Source: Streptomyces spinoverrucosus (lineage in GTDB: Bacteria; Actinomycetota; Actinomycetes; Streptomycetales; Streptomycetaceae). Taken from it: a stretch of DNA of 64,000 nucleotides. The position numbers and the translations under genes were made by a program. Below, piece after piece: positions 27,076 through 36,140 of the stretch (positions are counted from its first letter, which is position 1; every line of letters begins with the position of its first letter). The stretch lies in assembly GCF_015712165.1 (NCBI RefSeq), contig NZ_JADPZX010000001.1, positions 6,150,001 to 6,214,000 on the forward strand. Reading direction: 5' to 3'. A model generated the notes under the pieces. That model ran no database searches. It saw only the letters and a program-made list of their open reading frames with translations, and had not been told where the DNA came from.

Positions 27076-27402
27076 GGCCACGCGGTGCCGTTACGGATGT
27101 GGCGCCGCCAGGGGCGGGGCGGTGTCGGCCGCGCTGGCGCTCGCACTCCCCGGGCGGCCGCTATGGATGGTGGGCCGCCGGTGTCAGGGCGCCGCTGGGA
27201 CCGGGCCGCCGGCCACGCGGTCCCGTTACGGATGTGGCGCCGCCAGGGGCGGGGCGGGGTCGGCCGCGCTGGCGCTCGCACTCCCCGGGCGCCCGCTATG
27301 GATGGTGGGCCGCCGGTGTCAGGGCGCCGCTGGGACCGGGCCGTCGGCCACGCGGTGCCGTTACGGATGTGGCGCCGCCAGGGGCGGGGCGGGGTCGGCC
27401 GT
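27076..27402. repeat. 135-bp tandem repeat (about 2.4 copies) at the 3' end of the DedA gene
   Basis: Units start GGCCACGCGG at 27076, 27211 and 27346. Each contains GTTACGGATGTGGCGCCGCC (27090, 27225, 27360). The third copy includes the last codons and stop of the DedA gene, so the array appears to be a duplication of that gene's end plus flank. A weaker partial unit precedes it (about 27043-27075). The stretch from 26927 to 27075 holds no gene. Confidence 0.88.
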
Positions 27403-28155
27403 GTCGGTGCCTGCGCTCGTATCTCCGCCTGCGCTTCTCTCCGTCCCTGTTATCCCGCCAGTTCCTCTGTCCACGTCCGCATCCCTCGCCGAAGCCGCCC
27501 CCGGCGCACCGCCGCGTCGACCTCGCCGCCTCGCGCCGCCGCCCGGGCGCAGTAGGCGTATGCCGATGAAGGCCACGACCGCCACCGCGGACGCGGCGAG
27601 GACGACCTTCGAGTACGTGGAGACCAGGTCCGTCACCTCGGTCCACTTCTCGCCCAGGGCGTAGCCGGCGAGGACGAACGCGGTGTTCCAGATCGCGCTG
27701 CCCAGTGCCGTCAGGCCGAGGAACACCGGCAGGCGCATGCGCTCGACCCCGGCCGGGACCGAGATCAGGCTGCGGAAGATGGGGATCATCCGTCCGAAGA
27801 ACACGGCCTTCGTCCCGTGCCGGGCGAACCAGGCCTCTGTCCTCTCTATATCCGCGACCTTCACCAGCGGCAGCCGCGCCGCTATCGCCAGCGTGCGGTC
27901 ACGGCCGAGCATCGCCCCCGCGCCGTACAGCGCGAGCGCGCCGACCACCGAGCCGGCCGTCGTCCAGATCAGCGCGGCGTACAGATTCATACGTCCCGTG
28001 CTGGAGGCGAACCCGGCCAGCGGCAGGATCACCTCGCTGGGCAGCGGCGGGAACAGGTTCTCCAGTGCTACCGCGAGCCCGGCGCCCGGTGCGCCCAGGG
28101 TGTCCATGAGTTCGTTGATCCACTGTGGTGCCGTCTGCGCTGCGATGGATGTCAT
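27361..28155 (-). CDS. DedA-family membrane protein
   Basis: 264 residues, four or five membrane helices. DedA/VTT signatures: NLFPPLPSEVILPLAGF near the N-terminus and FFGRMIPIFRSLISVPAGVERM mid-protein, including the conserved Glu and FxxRxxP...RxxxxxxAG. DedA proteins are linked to undecaprenyl-phosphate or lipid scrambling. The C-terminal 60 residues are low-complexity (GGGARRRGRRGG, then Gly/Thr/Pro-rich), and the final codons derive from the 135-bp repeat. Confidence 0.9.
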   Translation of the reverse strand: MTSIAAQTAPQWINELMDTLGAPGAGLAVALENLFPPLPSEVILPLAGFASSTGRMNLYAALIWTTAGSVVGALALYGAGAMLGRDRTLAIAARLPLVKVADIERTEAWFARHGTKAVFFGRMIPIFRSLISVPAGVERMRLPVFLGLTALGSAIWNTAFVLAGYALGEKWTEVTDLVSTYSKVVLAASAVAVVAFIGIRLLRPGGGARRRGRRGGAPGAASARDADVDRGTGGITGTERSAGGDTSAGTDTADPAPPLAAPHP

Positions 28156-28287
28156 GACGATCACGCTAGAAAACCGAAGCTGAAGAAACCCTGAGGAAGA
28201 CCACACGATCCCGCGCGGTCAACCGCAGCCCGGAATTGCGGTTTTCCGCAGTGTGCGCCGCCTCGCCGCCGGGCTAGCGTGGCGATC

Positions 28288-29427
28288 ATGCGAAATGTGG
28301 CACGACGTGGAACGCGGTGCGGGGTCGGACTCATGACGGGAGCCGCCACGGCCGCCGTCGAGCTGCCCTTCGCCGCGGTGTCCGGACTGGCCCTGCTGCC
28401 CGTCCTGGCCTGGCCGCGCGGCCGACGTGCCGTGCTCAGGCCGGTGTTCGCAGGCGCGCGAAGACTTGCGGAGCTGGAGCGGGCCAGGATCAGAATCTGG
28501 CTCGGCCATCCCGTCGCAACCGCCTACGAGGACGCCCGCGCTCTCAGATACGTCTCGGTGCGCTGGGCCCTCGGCGCCCTGGGCGCGATCGTGATGCTGT
28601 CGGTCGTGCTCGGCGTCGCCTACGGCACCTTCTGGGCGTACGGCTGGCTGCTGGTCGACGTCACCCATCCAGGGTCGGTGGCCCTCGGCACGCTCGGCGG
28701 GCTCTTCCTGCTCTTTCTGGCGGTGCAGGGGATATTCGGAGTCGCCGAGCTGGAGCGGCAGTTGGCGCAGCGCATCCTCGGGCCGCGCCATCAGGACGAG
28801 CTGGAGCGGCGCATCGTCGAGCTGGCCGAGAGCCGCGCGGCGGTGCTCGACGCCGTGCACGACGAACGGCGCCGCATCGAGCGCGACCTGCACGACGGCG
28901 TCCAACAGCGCCTGGTCGCCCTCGGCATGCTGCTCGGCCGGGCCCTGCGCAGCACAGACGCCGAGCACATGGACCGGTTGCTGCGCCAGGCCCACGACGA
29001 GAGCCGGCAGGCGCTCGGCGAGCTACGGGACGTCGCCTGGCGTATCTATCCGACCGCGCTGGACGAGGCGGGGCTGCGCGCGGCGCTGGAGACGGTCGCC
29101 GAGCGGTCGTCCGTGCCGGTGCGAGTGGAGTGCGATCTGGACGAGGAGCCGGACACGGCGGCCGCGACCGTGGCCTACTTCGTCGTCTGCGAGGCCGTCA
29201 CCAACGCGGTCAAGCACGCGGCGCCGAGCCGGATAACCGTGAGAGTGGGAACGGAGGACGGTTTCTTGTACGTGTGTGTCGAGGACGACGGCTGCGGCGG
29301 GGCGGACCCGAAGGGCAGCGGCTTGTTCGGGCTGGCGCGGCGCGTCGCCGCCCTCGACGGCCTGCTGAATGTGATCAGCCCGCCGGGCGGCCCGACGTAC
29401 GTCACCGCGGAGCTGCCATGCGGGTGA
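28288..29427 (+). CDS. NarL-type two-component sensor histidine kinase
   Basis: About 379 residues. Several N-terminal membrane helices including a PspC-like/sensor pair (about 85-150). The HisKA_3 box is ERDLHDGVQQRLVALG with the phospho-accepting His. The HATPase domain shows EAVTNAVKHA (N box) and DDGCGGADPKGSGLFGLARR (G1/G2). TAGCGT at 28275-28280 lies 7 nt before ATG 28288, supporting a leaderless start over GTG 28279. A TGCGG-TTTT-CCGCA hairpin lies just upstream (28237-28250). It overlaps its response regulator. Confidence 0.92.
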   Translation: MRNVARRGTRCGVGLMTGAATAAVELPFAAVSGLALLPVLAWPRGRRAVLRPVFAGARRLAELERARIRIWLGHPVATAYEDARALRYVSVRWALGALGAIVMLSVVLGVAYGTFWAYGWLLVDVTHPGSVALGTLGGLFLLFLAVQGIFGVAELERQLAQRILGPRHQDELERRIVELAESRAAVLDAVHDERRRIERDLHDGVQQRLVALGMLLGRALRSTDAEHMDRLLRQAHDESRQALGELRDVAWRIYPTALDEAGLRAALETVAERSSVPVRVECDLDEEPDTAAATVAYFVVCEAVTNAVKHAAPSRITVRVGTEDGFLYVCVEDDGCGGADPKGSGLFGLARRVAALDGLLNVISPPGGPTYVTAELPCG

Positions 29428-30062
29428 TCCTGGCGGAGGACTCGACCCTGCTGAGAGAAGGCCTGGTACGGCTGCTCACCGAGGAGGGGCACGAGGTGCC
29501 GGCCGCGGTCGGCAACGCCGAGCTGCTGCTCAGGGCCGTGGAGGAGGAGCAGCCCGACGTGGTCGTGGCCGATGTCCGGATGCCGCCCACGCACAGTGAC
29601 GAGGGGCTGCGCGCGGCGCTGGAGATCCGGGAGCGCTGGCCGGGGGTCGGGGTGCTGGTGCTGTCGCAGTACGTGGAGAAGCGGTACGCGACCGAGTTGC
29701 TGACGGGCGCGTCGGAAGGGGTGGGGTATCTGCTGAAGGACCGCGTGGTCCAAGTCGACGAGTTCCTCGACGCCTTGGAGCGGGTGGCGCAGGGGCGCGC
29801 GGCGTTCGACCCCGAGGTCGTGCGGCAGTTGCTGGGCCGCAGCAAGCACACCGACCTCCTGGGCCGGCTCACCGCCCGGGAGCGGGACGTGCTGGCCGAG
29901 ATGGCGCAGGGGCACACCAACGCGGCGATCGCCGAGCGCCTGCACATCTCCCGCAGCGGCGTCGAGAAACACATCAACTCGATCTTCGACAAGCTGGAGC
30001 TGACGGGAGGGGAGGGATACTCGCGCAGAGTGCTGGCGGTGCTGCGCTACCTGGGGACGTGA
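29418..30062 (+). CDS. LuxR/NarL-family response regulator
   Basis: 214 residues. Receiver with acidic pocket AEDSTLL and phospho-acceptor Asp in VVVADVRMPP, and Lys in LLKDRV. The C-terminal LuxR helix-turn-helix is LTARERDVLAEMAQGHTNAAIAERLHISRS. Starts inside the kinase gene (10-bp overlap), so the pair is co-translated. Target genes unknown; this orphan-type pair is divergent from dedA. Confidence 0.95.
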   Translation: MRVILAEDSTLLREGLVRLLTEEGHEVPAAVGNAELLLRAVEEEQPDVVVADVRMPPTHSDEGLRAALEIRERWPGVGVLVLSQYVEKRYATELLTGASEGVGYLLKDRVVQVDEFLDALERVAQGRAAFDPEVVRQLLGRSKHTDLLGRLTARERDVLAEMAQGHTNAAIAERLHISRSGVEKHINSIFDKLELTGGEGYSRRVLAVLRYLGT

Positions 30063-30127
30063 GGCAGGCGGTCATCCGCAGCGCCCCTGGCGGGTGCAGC
30101 CAGCCGCGGCAACTCGGCCGTCGGGCG

Positions 30128-30340
30128 TCAGCCGCAGCAACCCCCGCCACAGCACCCACCGCCACCGCCCGCGCTCGGTGTCGGGGCCGTGGCCGAGCCG
30201 CCCACCGCGACGGTCGACAGGAGCTTCACCGTGTCGTCGTGGCCCGTGGGGCAGGTGGCCGGGGCGGAGGACTCGGCCATGGGGCGGCTCAGTTCGAAGG
30301 TGTCGCCGCAGGTCCGGCAGCGGTACTCGTAGCGAGGCAT
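30128..30340 (-). CDS. FmdB-family zinc-ribbon protein
   Basis: 70 residues from MPRYEYRCRTCGDTFE. The first zinc knuckle is CRTCG; the second is reduced to CPTGH, so one ligand may be His. The glycine/cysteine tail GGGGGCCGGGCCG is unusual and could bind metal. FmdB_reg domain proteins are small putative regulators. Start at 30340 matches the family N-terminus. Confidence 0.85.
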   Translation of the reverse strand: MPRYEYRCRTCGDTFELSRPMAESSAPATCPTGHDDTVKLLSTVAVGGSATAPTPSAGGGGGCCGGGCCG

Positions 30341-30349
30341 GCCCACAGG

Positions 30350-30934
30350 TTAACGGGCGTCCCCCGGCGGCGGCAGGGAACGGTCGCGCGCCACGGCGGG
30401 CCCACGGCCCTGCTCCCGAGACTCCGGTTCGACCAGGTCGGGGTGGCGGGCCCGCCAGTAGGGGTTGTCGTGGGGCAGGGCCGAGCCGACCCTCCCGTAC
30501 ATCCCGAAGAACATCAGGACCACACCGAAAACGAAGCTGAACAGCACGTTCTGGATGCGGAAGGCCAGGAAGTTGTAGTCCGTCTCCAAGAGCCCCAGGT
30601 TCACGAAACCACTGAGGATGAAGGCGATGCCGACCACCATGTTGAGCGTCGAGGCGAAGTTGCCGCCGATCACCATGCCCACGAAGAGCAACAGTCCCAT
30701 GCAGATCGACAGGATGCTCAGGGCACCGTTGGTGTTCAGGCCCATGACCTGGTCACCGCGGGTGTCGAAGAAGCCGACCTCGCCGATCAGACCGAGGATG
30801 CCGAAGGCGATCAGCACCAGACCCATCAGTCCGGCGCCGAAGCGGTAGACCTGGTTCAGGCGGTGGTCGACAGGCAGGTGCTTGTCGAACTGGATCCGCC
30901 GCCGTTCTTCCCCGTGCGCTGCGTGTGTGGCCAT
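30350..30934 (-). CDS. DUF4383 four-helix membrane protein
   Basis: 194 residues from MATHAAHGEERRRIQ, with an AGGGAGG site 6 nt upstream. Four membrane helices (about residues 34-54, 75-95, 99-119, 125-145) with NxxxSxLxxxxG-like features (FASTLNMVVGIAFILSGFVNL). Cytoplasmic ends are charged and the tail is proline-rich. Function unknown; the family is common in actinobacteria. Confidence 0.8.
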   Translation of the reverse strand: MATHAAHGEERRRIQFDKHLPVDHRLNQVYRFGAGLMGLVLIAFGILGLIGEVGFFDTRGDQVMGLNTNGALSILSICMGLLLFVGMVIGGNFASTLNMVVGIAFILSGFVNLGLLETDYNFLAFRIQNVLFSFVFGVVLMFFGMYGRVGSALPHDNPYWRARHPDLVEPESREQGRGPAVARDRSLPPPGDAR

Positions 30935-31068
30935 GTCGCCTCCCTCAGGGCGATAGCGGAGGCCGTGCGTCCCTTTCCCTTCAATATCTGCCCGCCCAGC
31001 CCGGGTGGGCAACACAAGGAGGTGACATCCAGGCTTCGGCCCAGCTCAGGGGCGGCAAGCCGGGCGGG

Positions 31069-32478
31069 TCAGTGGGCCGTGGCGCCGCGCTCTTCCCGGA
31101 TCTGCGTGACGACTCGGGCCACCGTCTGCCGGACCGCTTCCGTCTCGGTCAGGAAGTGCCAGTAGTCCGGGTGACGGCCGTCCAGGGTGGCGATCGCACG
31201 CTCCAGCCGGGCGACGGAGTCGTCCAAGGGGCGGGCGTGACGAGGATCGGGGGTGTTGCGGCCGGTCATGGCGAGCCGCTGGGCGTCCCGGATGGCGAAC
31301 CGGGTCCGTTCGATTTCCTGCTGGGGGTCCTTCTGGACGGCATTCAGCCGCGTGAGGCGGTCGCCGGCGGCCGAGACGGCCTCGTCGGTGGAGTTCAGCA
31401 GGGCCCGGGCCGTGGACAGCAGGGAGGTCGCGTCGGGCCAGCGCTGGGCCTGGCGGGCCGTCTGCGCCTCGGTGAGCTTCAGCTCGGCCTGGCGGACGCT
31501 CTCAGCGGCCTGCTGGGGGACGCGTTGGAGGTCCTGCCAGCAGGCCACGGTGAACCGTCGGCGCAGCTCGCTGAGGACCGGTTCAACCTGGCCGGCGCGA
31601 GTGGTCAGGGCCTGGGCGCGGGTACGCAGGGAGACCAGGCGGCGGTCGATCTCGGCGGCCCGCTCGGGAAGCCGTTCGGCCTCCGCGCGGATGGCCTCGG
31701 CCTCCCGGGCGACGCGCTCGGCCCGTTCCAGGGTCTGGGGGACGCCGTGCTGGCCGGCGCCCTGGTTCAGCCTGGTGAGCTCGGGGGCGAGGGCGGCGAG
31801 ACGGGCGGCGAGATCGTCCGCCTTCAGCCCTGACCCTCGTACGGTGTCCAGGGCGTTCGAGGCGGCGAGCAGGGACTGGCGGGCGCGTTCGACGGCCGGG
31901 GCCAGGCGGGCGAGCTGGGTCTCGGCCTTGCCGAGCAGGGGGCCGAGACCGTCGGCGAATCGGTCCAGGTCCTGCTTGACCCGGCCGAGCTCGTCCTTGG
32001 CCTGGGTGAGCTCGGTGCGGGCGCGGGCGGCGGCCGAGGCCTCCAGGTCGTCGCGGTCGAGGTCATGGGCGTCGACGGCGTTGATGTACCGGTGGCTGGC
32101 CTCGTCGATGCGGCGGCCGAGCGCCTCGAAGTCGGCGGCGGCGCGGCGGGCGGCGGGGGAGTCGTCGACGGCCGCGATTGTCTCGATGGAGATGCGCAGA
32201 TCGCGCTGGGCGGTGTCGAGTTCGTAGAACGCGGCCGCGGCGGCGTCCTTCGCGGCCTGCGCCTCGGCACGCTGGCTCTCGGCGCGCCCGCCGAACCAGC
32301 GCCGGGTGCCGCCGCCGGTGAACGCGGCGGGCAGCACGAGAGCGGCGACGAGGGGCAGAGAGAGGAGGGTGAGGGTGTCACGTATGGCGGTGGACACCCG
32401 GGGCGAGCGGGCAGGCTGCATCGACGGCGAGTCCGGCTGAGGTGGTGTCGCCGTCACATCCCTCTCCCGTGCTGTCAT
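31069..32478 (-). CDS. membrane-anchored coiled-coil protein, function unknown
   Basis: 469 residues. One transmembrane helix near the N-terminus (about 33-53, LTLLSLPLVAALVLPAAF) is followed by RRWFGGR. The remaining 400 residues are predicted helical coiled coil rich in Ala, Arg, Glu and Leu. This architecture fits a scaffold or shape-related protein, but I recognise no catalytic motif. Start at ATG 32478 with a GGGAGAGG-like site; a later ATG (MQPARSP) is possible. Confidence 0.75.
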   Translation of the reverse strand: MTARERDVTATPPQPDSPSMQPARSPRVSTAIRDTLTLLSLPLVAALVLPAAFTGGGTRRWFGGRAESQRAEAQAAKDAAAAAFYELDTAQRDLRISIETIAAVDDSPAARRAAADFEALGRRIDEASHRYINAVDAHDLDRDDLEASAAARARTELTQAKDELGRVKQDLDRFADGLGPLLGKAETQLARLAPAVERARQSLLAASNALDTVRGSGLKADDLAARLAALAPELTRLNQGAGQHGVPQTLERAERVAREAEAIRAEAERLPERAAEIDRRLVSLRTRAQALTTRAGQVEPVLSELRRRFTVACWQDLQRVPQQAAESVRQAELKLTEAQTARQAQRWPDATSLLSTARALLNSTDEAVSAAGDRLTRLNAVQKDPQQEIERTRFAIRDAQRLAMTGRNTPDPRHARPLDDSVARLERAIATLDGRHPDYWHFLTETEAVRQTVARVVTQIREERGATAH

Positions 32479-32531
32479 CCGCCCTGCCCGGTGTCATTCT
32501 CCCACCGGTTAAGGACGAACACACGGGGCGG

Positions 32532-33434
32532 TTAGTTCGCCATTTGGACCGTGACTTTGCCGTCGCCGGTGCGGGCGGAGACGACGTGCCGGCTGGAATC
32601 GTCGCGGGGCACGGCCACTTCGACCGCGCCGTCGCCGGTTTCGGCGGACACGCGGTAGGTGGCCCGGGGCACCGAGACGGTGACGGAGCCGTCGCCACTG
32701 CGGGAGTCCACCAGGTCGGGTACGGCGCCGAGTTCGAGGTGGGTGGAGCCGTCGGAGGTGTGGGTGCGGACCTGACGAGAGGTGACGTCGGCGCGGATGG
32801 AACCGTCCTGGGTGCGCAGGTCCAGCGGGCCGGTCGCGTCGTCGACGCGCACGGAGCCGTCGCCGGTGTGGACCTTCACGGCGCCGGTGGTGTTGTCGAC
32901 ACGGACGGAGCCGTCGCCGGTGTGGACCTTCACGGCGCCGGTGGTGTCGTCGACGCGGACGGAGCCGTCGCCGGTTCGGATGTTCAGCGCCTCCTCGAAG
33001 CCGCCGGCGCGCACGCTGCCGTCGCCGTCCTCGACCTCGACGGCGACGCCGCGCGGTACCTCGATGCGGTGCCTGGCCGAGCAGTCGGCGACGAAGCCGG
33101 AGCACCTCAGCCGCAGCACCAGTCGGTCGCCGTCCATGGTCCAGGTCACCTTCGGGTCCTCGCCCATGACGACCGAGCCCTCGAACCAGCGGGTGACCTG
33201 GATACGGCCCTCGGGGGCGGTGTCCGTCGCGACGAGTTCCAGGGCGGAGTCGTCGGAGTCGACGGTGAGGGTGGAGCCCTGCAACGGGAAGGACCGCCGC
33301 TCGGGTTCCCGGTCGTCCCCGGCGGCCGCACCGCAGCCGGTGACGCCCGCGACGACGACCACGACGGCACCGGCGACGGCGGCGGCGCGGGCGGACACGG
33401 AAGCGGACGCGGACGCGGACGCGGTACGGGCCAT
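32532..33434 (-). CDS. DUF4097 lipoprotein with beta-helix repeats
   Basis: About 300 residues. The N-terminus is a signal peptide with lipobox VTGC. The rest is DUF4097-like beta-solenoid built of 18-residue repeats (TGDGSVRVDDTTGAVKVH, three near-identical, then degenerate). The DNA of these repeats (54 bp, about 32830-32990) is also nearly identical, indicating recent duplication. Probably displayed on the outer face of the membrane. Confidence 0.85.
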   Translation of the reverse strand: MARTASASASASVSARAAAVAGAVVVVVAGVTGCGAAAGDDREPERRSFPLQGSTLTVDSDDSALELVATDTAPEGRIQVTRWFEGSVVMGEDPKVTWTMDGDRLVLRLRCSGFVADCSARHRIEVPRGVAVEVEDGDGSVRAGGFEEALNIRTGDGSVRVDDTTGAVKVHTGDGSVRVDNTTGAVKVHTGDGSVRVDDATGPLDLRTQDGSIRADVTSRQVRTHTSDGSTHLELGAVPDLVDSRSGDGSVTVSVPRATYRVSAETGDGAVEVAVPRDDSSRHVVSARTGDGKVTVQMAN

Positions 33435-33657
33435 GACGGATCTCCCTGAGGCAGGCTGCGGAACGCCTCCCGTACGGTCGGAGCAGCGGGATGGCGACTC
33501 CTCGACGGTACGGACCCGACCTCCACCAGGGGATCCGGGCCACGCCCGGATTCGGGGTGGGGTTAACCCCCGGCCCAACCGACCCCTCCCCACATCACCC
33601 CGCCGATACGGGTTTGCAGGGCAGTGCCCCTGGCAAGGTAGGCTGTCGACTCGTCCT

Positions 33658-33732
33658 GGGCGCGTAGCTCAGCGGTAGAGCGCCGCCCTTACAAGGCGGA
33701 TGTCGGCGGTTCGAAACCGTCCGCGCCCACCA
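33658..33732 (+). tRNA. tRNA-Val(UAC), CCA encoded
   Basis: Full cloverleaf: acceptor GGGCGCG/CGCGCCC, D arm GCTC..GAGC, anticodon stem CCGCC/GGCGG with loop CTTACAA (anticodon TAC), T arm GGCGG-TTCGAAA-CCGTC, then ACCA. Reads GUA and GUG valine codons. No integrase or att-like duplication is seen beside it. Confidence 0.97.
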
Positions 33733-33748
33733 GTCGCAGGACACGACT

Positions 33749-33790
33749 AAGGCCCAGGTCAGCGGGTAGGTTCCCGGAAACCTGGGCCTT
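33749..33790 (+). terminator. terminator of tRNA-Val
   Basis: AAGGCCCAGGT / ACCTGGGCCTT arms followed by GATCTTTCTC, 16 bp after the tRNA end. Confidence 0.7.
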
Positions 33791-33860
33791 GATCTTTCTC
33801 GGCTGTTCGCAGCCGCCGGTTACGTGAGACAAGTGGGCCCATGCGGCGTGAGGGGCGGGG

Positions 33861-34184
33861 ATGGTCGGACGTTGGTACGCAGCCCTGGGCCTGAATGTGC
33901 TCCTTGGGATCCCAGGTGTGATTCCGATGTGGATGCTGTGGTACCTCGCGGCGAACTGGCCGCTCGCCGACCTTGGAGTGACCACGCGGGAGCCGACGGA
34001 GAACGACGGTCTGGCTGTAGGTCTGGCGGTCTTCGGGCCCGTCATCGCAGCGTGCGCGCTTCTGTGGTGGTTGGCCAATCGACCCCTTGCCCGCCGGACC
34101 CAGCTCGCAGCGCACCACTACTGGCTGCTCAGCGTCCTGGGCGTATTCCTACCCACCGCAGCGCTGATGGCCAACTCAATCTGA
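33861..34184 (+). CDS. small membrane protein, function unknown
   Basis: 107 residues, three predicted membrane helices (about 6-30, 50-72, 87-104). MVGRWYAALGLNVLLGIPGV begins it, with a GGGGCGGGG context before the ATG rather than a clear ribosome-binding site. Coding character is moderate. No family recognised. Confidence 0.6.
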   Translation: MVGRWYAALGLNVLLGIPGVIPMWMLWYLAANWPLADLGVTTREPTENDGLAVGLAVFGPVIAACALLWWLANRPLARRTQLAAHHYWLLSVLGVFLPTAALMANSI

Positions 34185-34208
34185 CCTGGTGTGACCACGG
34201 CCGACGGC

Positions 34209-34283
34209 TCAGGCGTTGGGACGCTTGCCGTGGTTGGCCTTCTTCTTCTTGCGTCCGCGTCGCTTATTGCCTCGCTTGGACAT
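34209..34283 (-). CDS. ribosomal protein bL37 (24 residues)
   Basis: Encodes MSKRGNKRRGRKKKKANHGK then RPNA, a 24-residue extremely basic peptide. This matches the actinobacterial large-subunit protein bL37 first seen in mycobacterial ribosome structures (KRG..KR/RK cluster, ANHGKRPN end). A GGGAGAG ribosome-binding site stands 6 nt before the ATG. Monocistronic on the minus strand with no neighbouring ribosomal genes. Too short for most gene callers. Confidence 0.88.
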   Translation of the reverse strand: MSKRGNKRRGRKKKKANHGKRPNA

Positions 34284-34476
34284 GGCATCTCTCCCTGATG
34301 CAGGACTTTCTGATGCAGGACTTTCCATGCCTTCGCCAGTCTAAATTTGGCCTGTTGCGTCCGCATCACCGTGGCCCAAGCCATGTCGGCGCCGCCACCT
34401 GTGTGGCGAAAGGGCGTCCCACTCGGCGGGGTGCTTCTTTCCGCCAGGCAGTGGTGCTCTCCGGTGTGTCCTCGCC

Positions 34477-34827
34477 TCAGTCGTCCCGCTCGCTGTCCGG
34501 CGGTGTCTCCTGCGCGTGCTTCAGCTTGGCTCGGGCGTCCACGCGGTCGGGGCCGGTGAGTTCCGACCAGTAGCGGTGGGTGCTGACGAAGATCGCGAGT
34601 TCTCGTTCGCGGCGGCGGAGCTTCTCGACCTCGGCCTGCTCGTCGGCCGTCCAGCCGGGGGAGGCGGGGCGTTCGATCTTGCGCCAGGCGCCCGCGTCGC
34701 TGAAGCCGTCCAGGGGCACGACCGACCAGGGGAGCCGCTTCAGCAGGGCCGACAGTTCGGCCCGGACCTGATGCAGCTCCTCCTGACCGGCGCGGAGGTC
34801 GCTAGGGAAGTCGTAGGTCGTAGCCAC
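34477..34827 (-). CDS. hypothetical protein, helical
   Basis: 116 residues from GTG. A helical region (LRAGQEELHQVRAELSALLKRLPW) is followed by a conserved-looking segment (ERPASPGWTADEQAEVEKLR) and an acidic tail ending DSERDD. TAGCAT at 34835-34840 lies 7 nt before the GTG, suggesting leaderless transcription. No family recognised. Confidence 0.7.
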   Translation of the reverse strand: MATTYDFPSDLRAGQEELHQVRAELSALLKRLPWSVVPLDGFSDAGAWRKIERPASPGWTADEQAEVEKLRRRERELAIFVSTHRYWSELTGPDRVDARAKLKHAQETPPDSERDD

Positions 34828-34908
34828 GGCAGTAATGCTACGCCTGTTCGATTTCGAGTGGCGAGTTTCTTGTGGCGGTTCATGCGAACGGGTGTGGCTG
34901 AGCGTCCT

Positions 34909-35952
34909 TCAGTCCAGAGCGATGCGGGCAGCGACCGGTAGGTGGTCGCTGCCGGTCGCGGGCAGGGTGTGGATGTCGTCCACGGTCGCAGAACGGGCCA
35001 TGACCTGGTCGATCCGGGCCAGCGGGAAGGCGGCGGGGAAGCTGAAGGCGAAGCCGCGCTCCGCGACGTTCATCCGTGAGGTCAGCGGGGCCAGCGCACG
35101 GTCGTCGACGGTGCTGTTGAGGTCGCCCAACAGGATCGCCGTTCTCAGCTTCTCCGCGGCGATGGCCTTGCCCAGCAGGCCGGCGCTCTCGTCGCGCCGG
35201 GAGGAGGCGAGGCCGCTCGCCCCGACTCGGACCGAGGGCAGATGTGCGACGTACGCCGCGATGTCGCCGTGCGGCGTACGGACCACGGCCCGCAGCCCGC
35301 GGCTCCAGGACTCCGTGATCTCCTCGGGCTTGATGTCCACCGGCCGGGCACCGGTGAGCGGAAACTTCGACCAGAGCCCGACCGTGCCTCGAACCGCGTG
35401 ATACGGGTAGTCCGGAGCCAGCGTCTTCTCGTAGACCGCCAGCGCCGGGGGCACCAGCTCCTCCAGCGCGATGAGATCGGGCCCGGCGCCGGCCAGGGCG
35501 CGGGCCGTGCCCGCCGGGTCGGTGTTCTCGTCGCTGACGTTGTGCTGCACCACGACCAGATCGTGCGCGCCGGGCTTCGCCGCGGGCAGGAGCAGTCCGC
35601 CGAAGAGGTACGTCCAGGCCGCCACAGGCAGCAGCAGGGCCACCAACGCGAGAGCCGAACGGCGCAGCAGGGCCAGGCCGAGCAGCGCCACGACCGCCAG
35701 GCCGAGCCACGGCAGGAAGGCTTCCAGCAGGCTGCCCAGGCGGCCCACGGAGTTGGGCACCGCCCGGTGGGACACCAGCAGCCCGGCGGTCAGCACCGCC
35801 AGCGCGGCGAGTACCCGCCCCCGCCGCCACCAGGCCGACCGGCCCCACGCGTCCCCCGTGGAGTCCGGGCCCGGGACCCGCCGCCCGGCCCGGCGCCGCA
35901 TCGCTGTCTTCACCGTCGACGTCACACCGCTCTCCGCCCGCTCCATCATCAC
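34909..35952 (-). CDS. membrane-anchored endonuclease/exonuclease/phosphatase-fold protein
   Basis: About 345 residues. Three membrane helices (about 45-65, 75-95, 100-122) precede an EEP catalytic domain: VVVQHNVSDEN (Asn), LIALEEL (metal-binding Glu), AAYVAHLPS, LLGDLNST (Asp/Asn) and GSDHLPV (catalytic Asp/His). The fold covers DNases, sphingomyelinases and phosphatases; the substrate here is unknown. The exact start among several ATGs is uncertain. Confidence 0.88.
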   Translation of the reverse strand: MMMERAESGVTSTVKTAMRRRAGRRVPGPDSTGDAWGRSAWWRRGRVLAALAVLTAGLLVSHRAVPNSVGRLGSLLEAFLPWLGLAVVALLGLALLRRSALALVALLLPVAAWTYLFGGLLLPAAKPGAHDLVVVQHNVSDENTDPAGTARALAGAGPDLIALEELVPPALAVYEKTLAPDYPYHAVRGTVGLWSKFPLTGARPVDIKPEEITESWSRGLRAVVRTPHGDIAAYVAHLPSVRVGASGLASSRRDESAGLLGKAIAAEKLRTAILLGDLNSTVDDRALAPLTSRMNVAERGFAFSFPAAFPLARIDQVMARSATVDDIHTLPATGSDHLPVAARIALD

Positions 35953-36140
35953 CGCCCATCCGCTAGCCCTCGCTCCCCAAGACGAGCCGGCGGGTGATTC
36001 AGTTTCTGCCTTTCAGCGCCATCGGCGACACGCAGCGCAGCGTCACTCGCCTCCGGCCGGGGCGTTCCCGCTGATGTGCGGAATCGCCGACCGACCCCGC
36101 GAACGCCCACAGCGCCCTCGCCGCCCACAGCGCCCCCGCC

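Noticed and set aside
33658..33732. tRNA-Val as an integration site of a mobile island
   Set aside because: No integrase, no direct repeat of the tRNA 3' end and ordinary genes on both sides.
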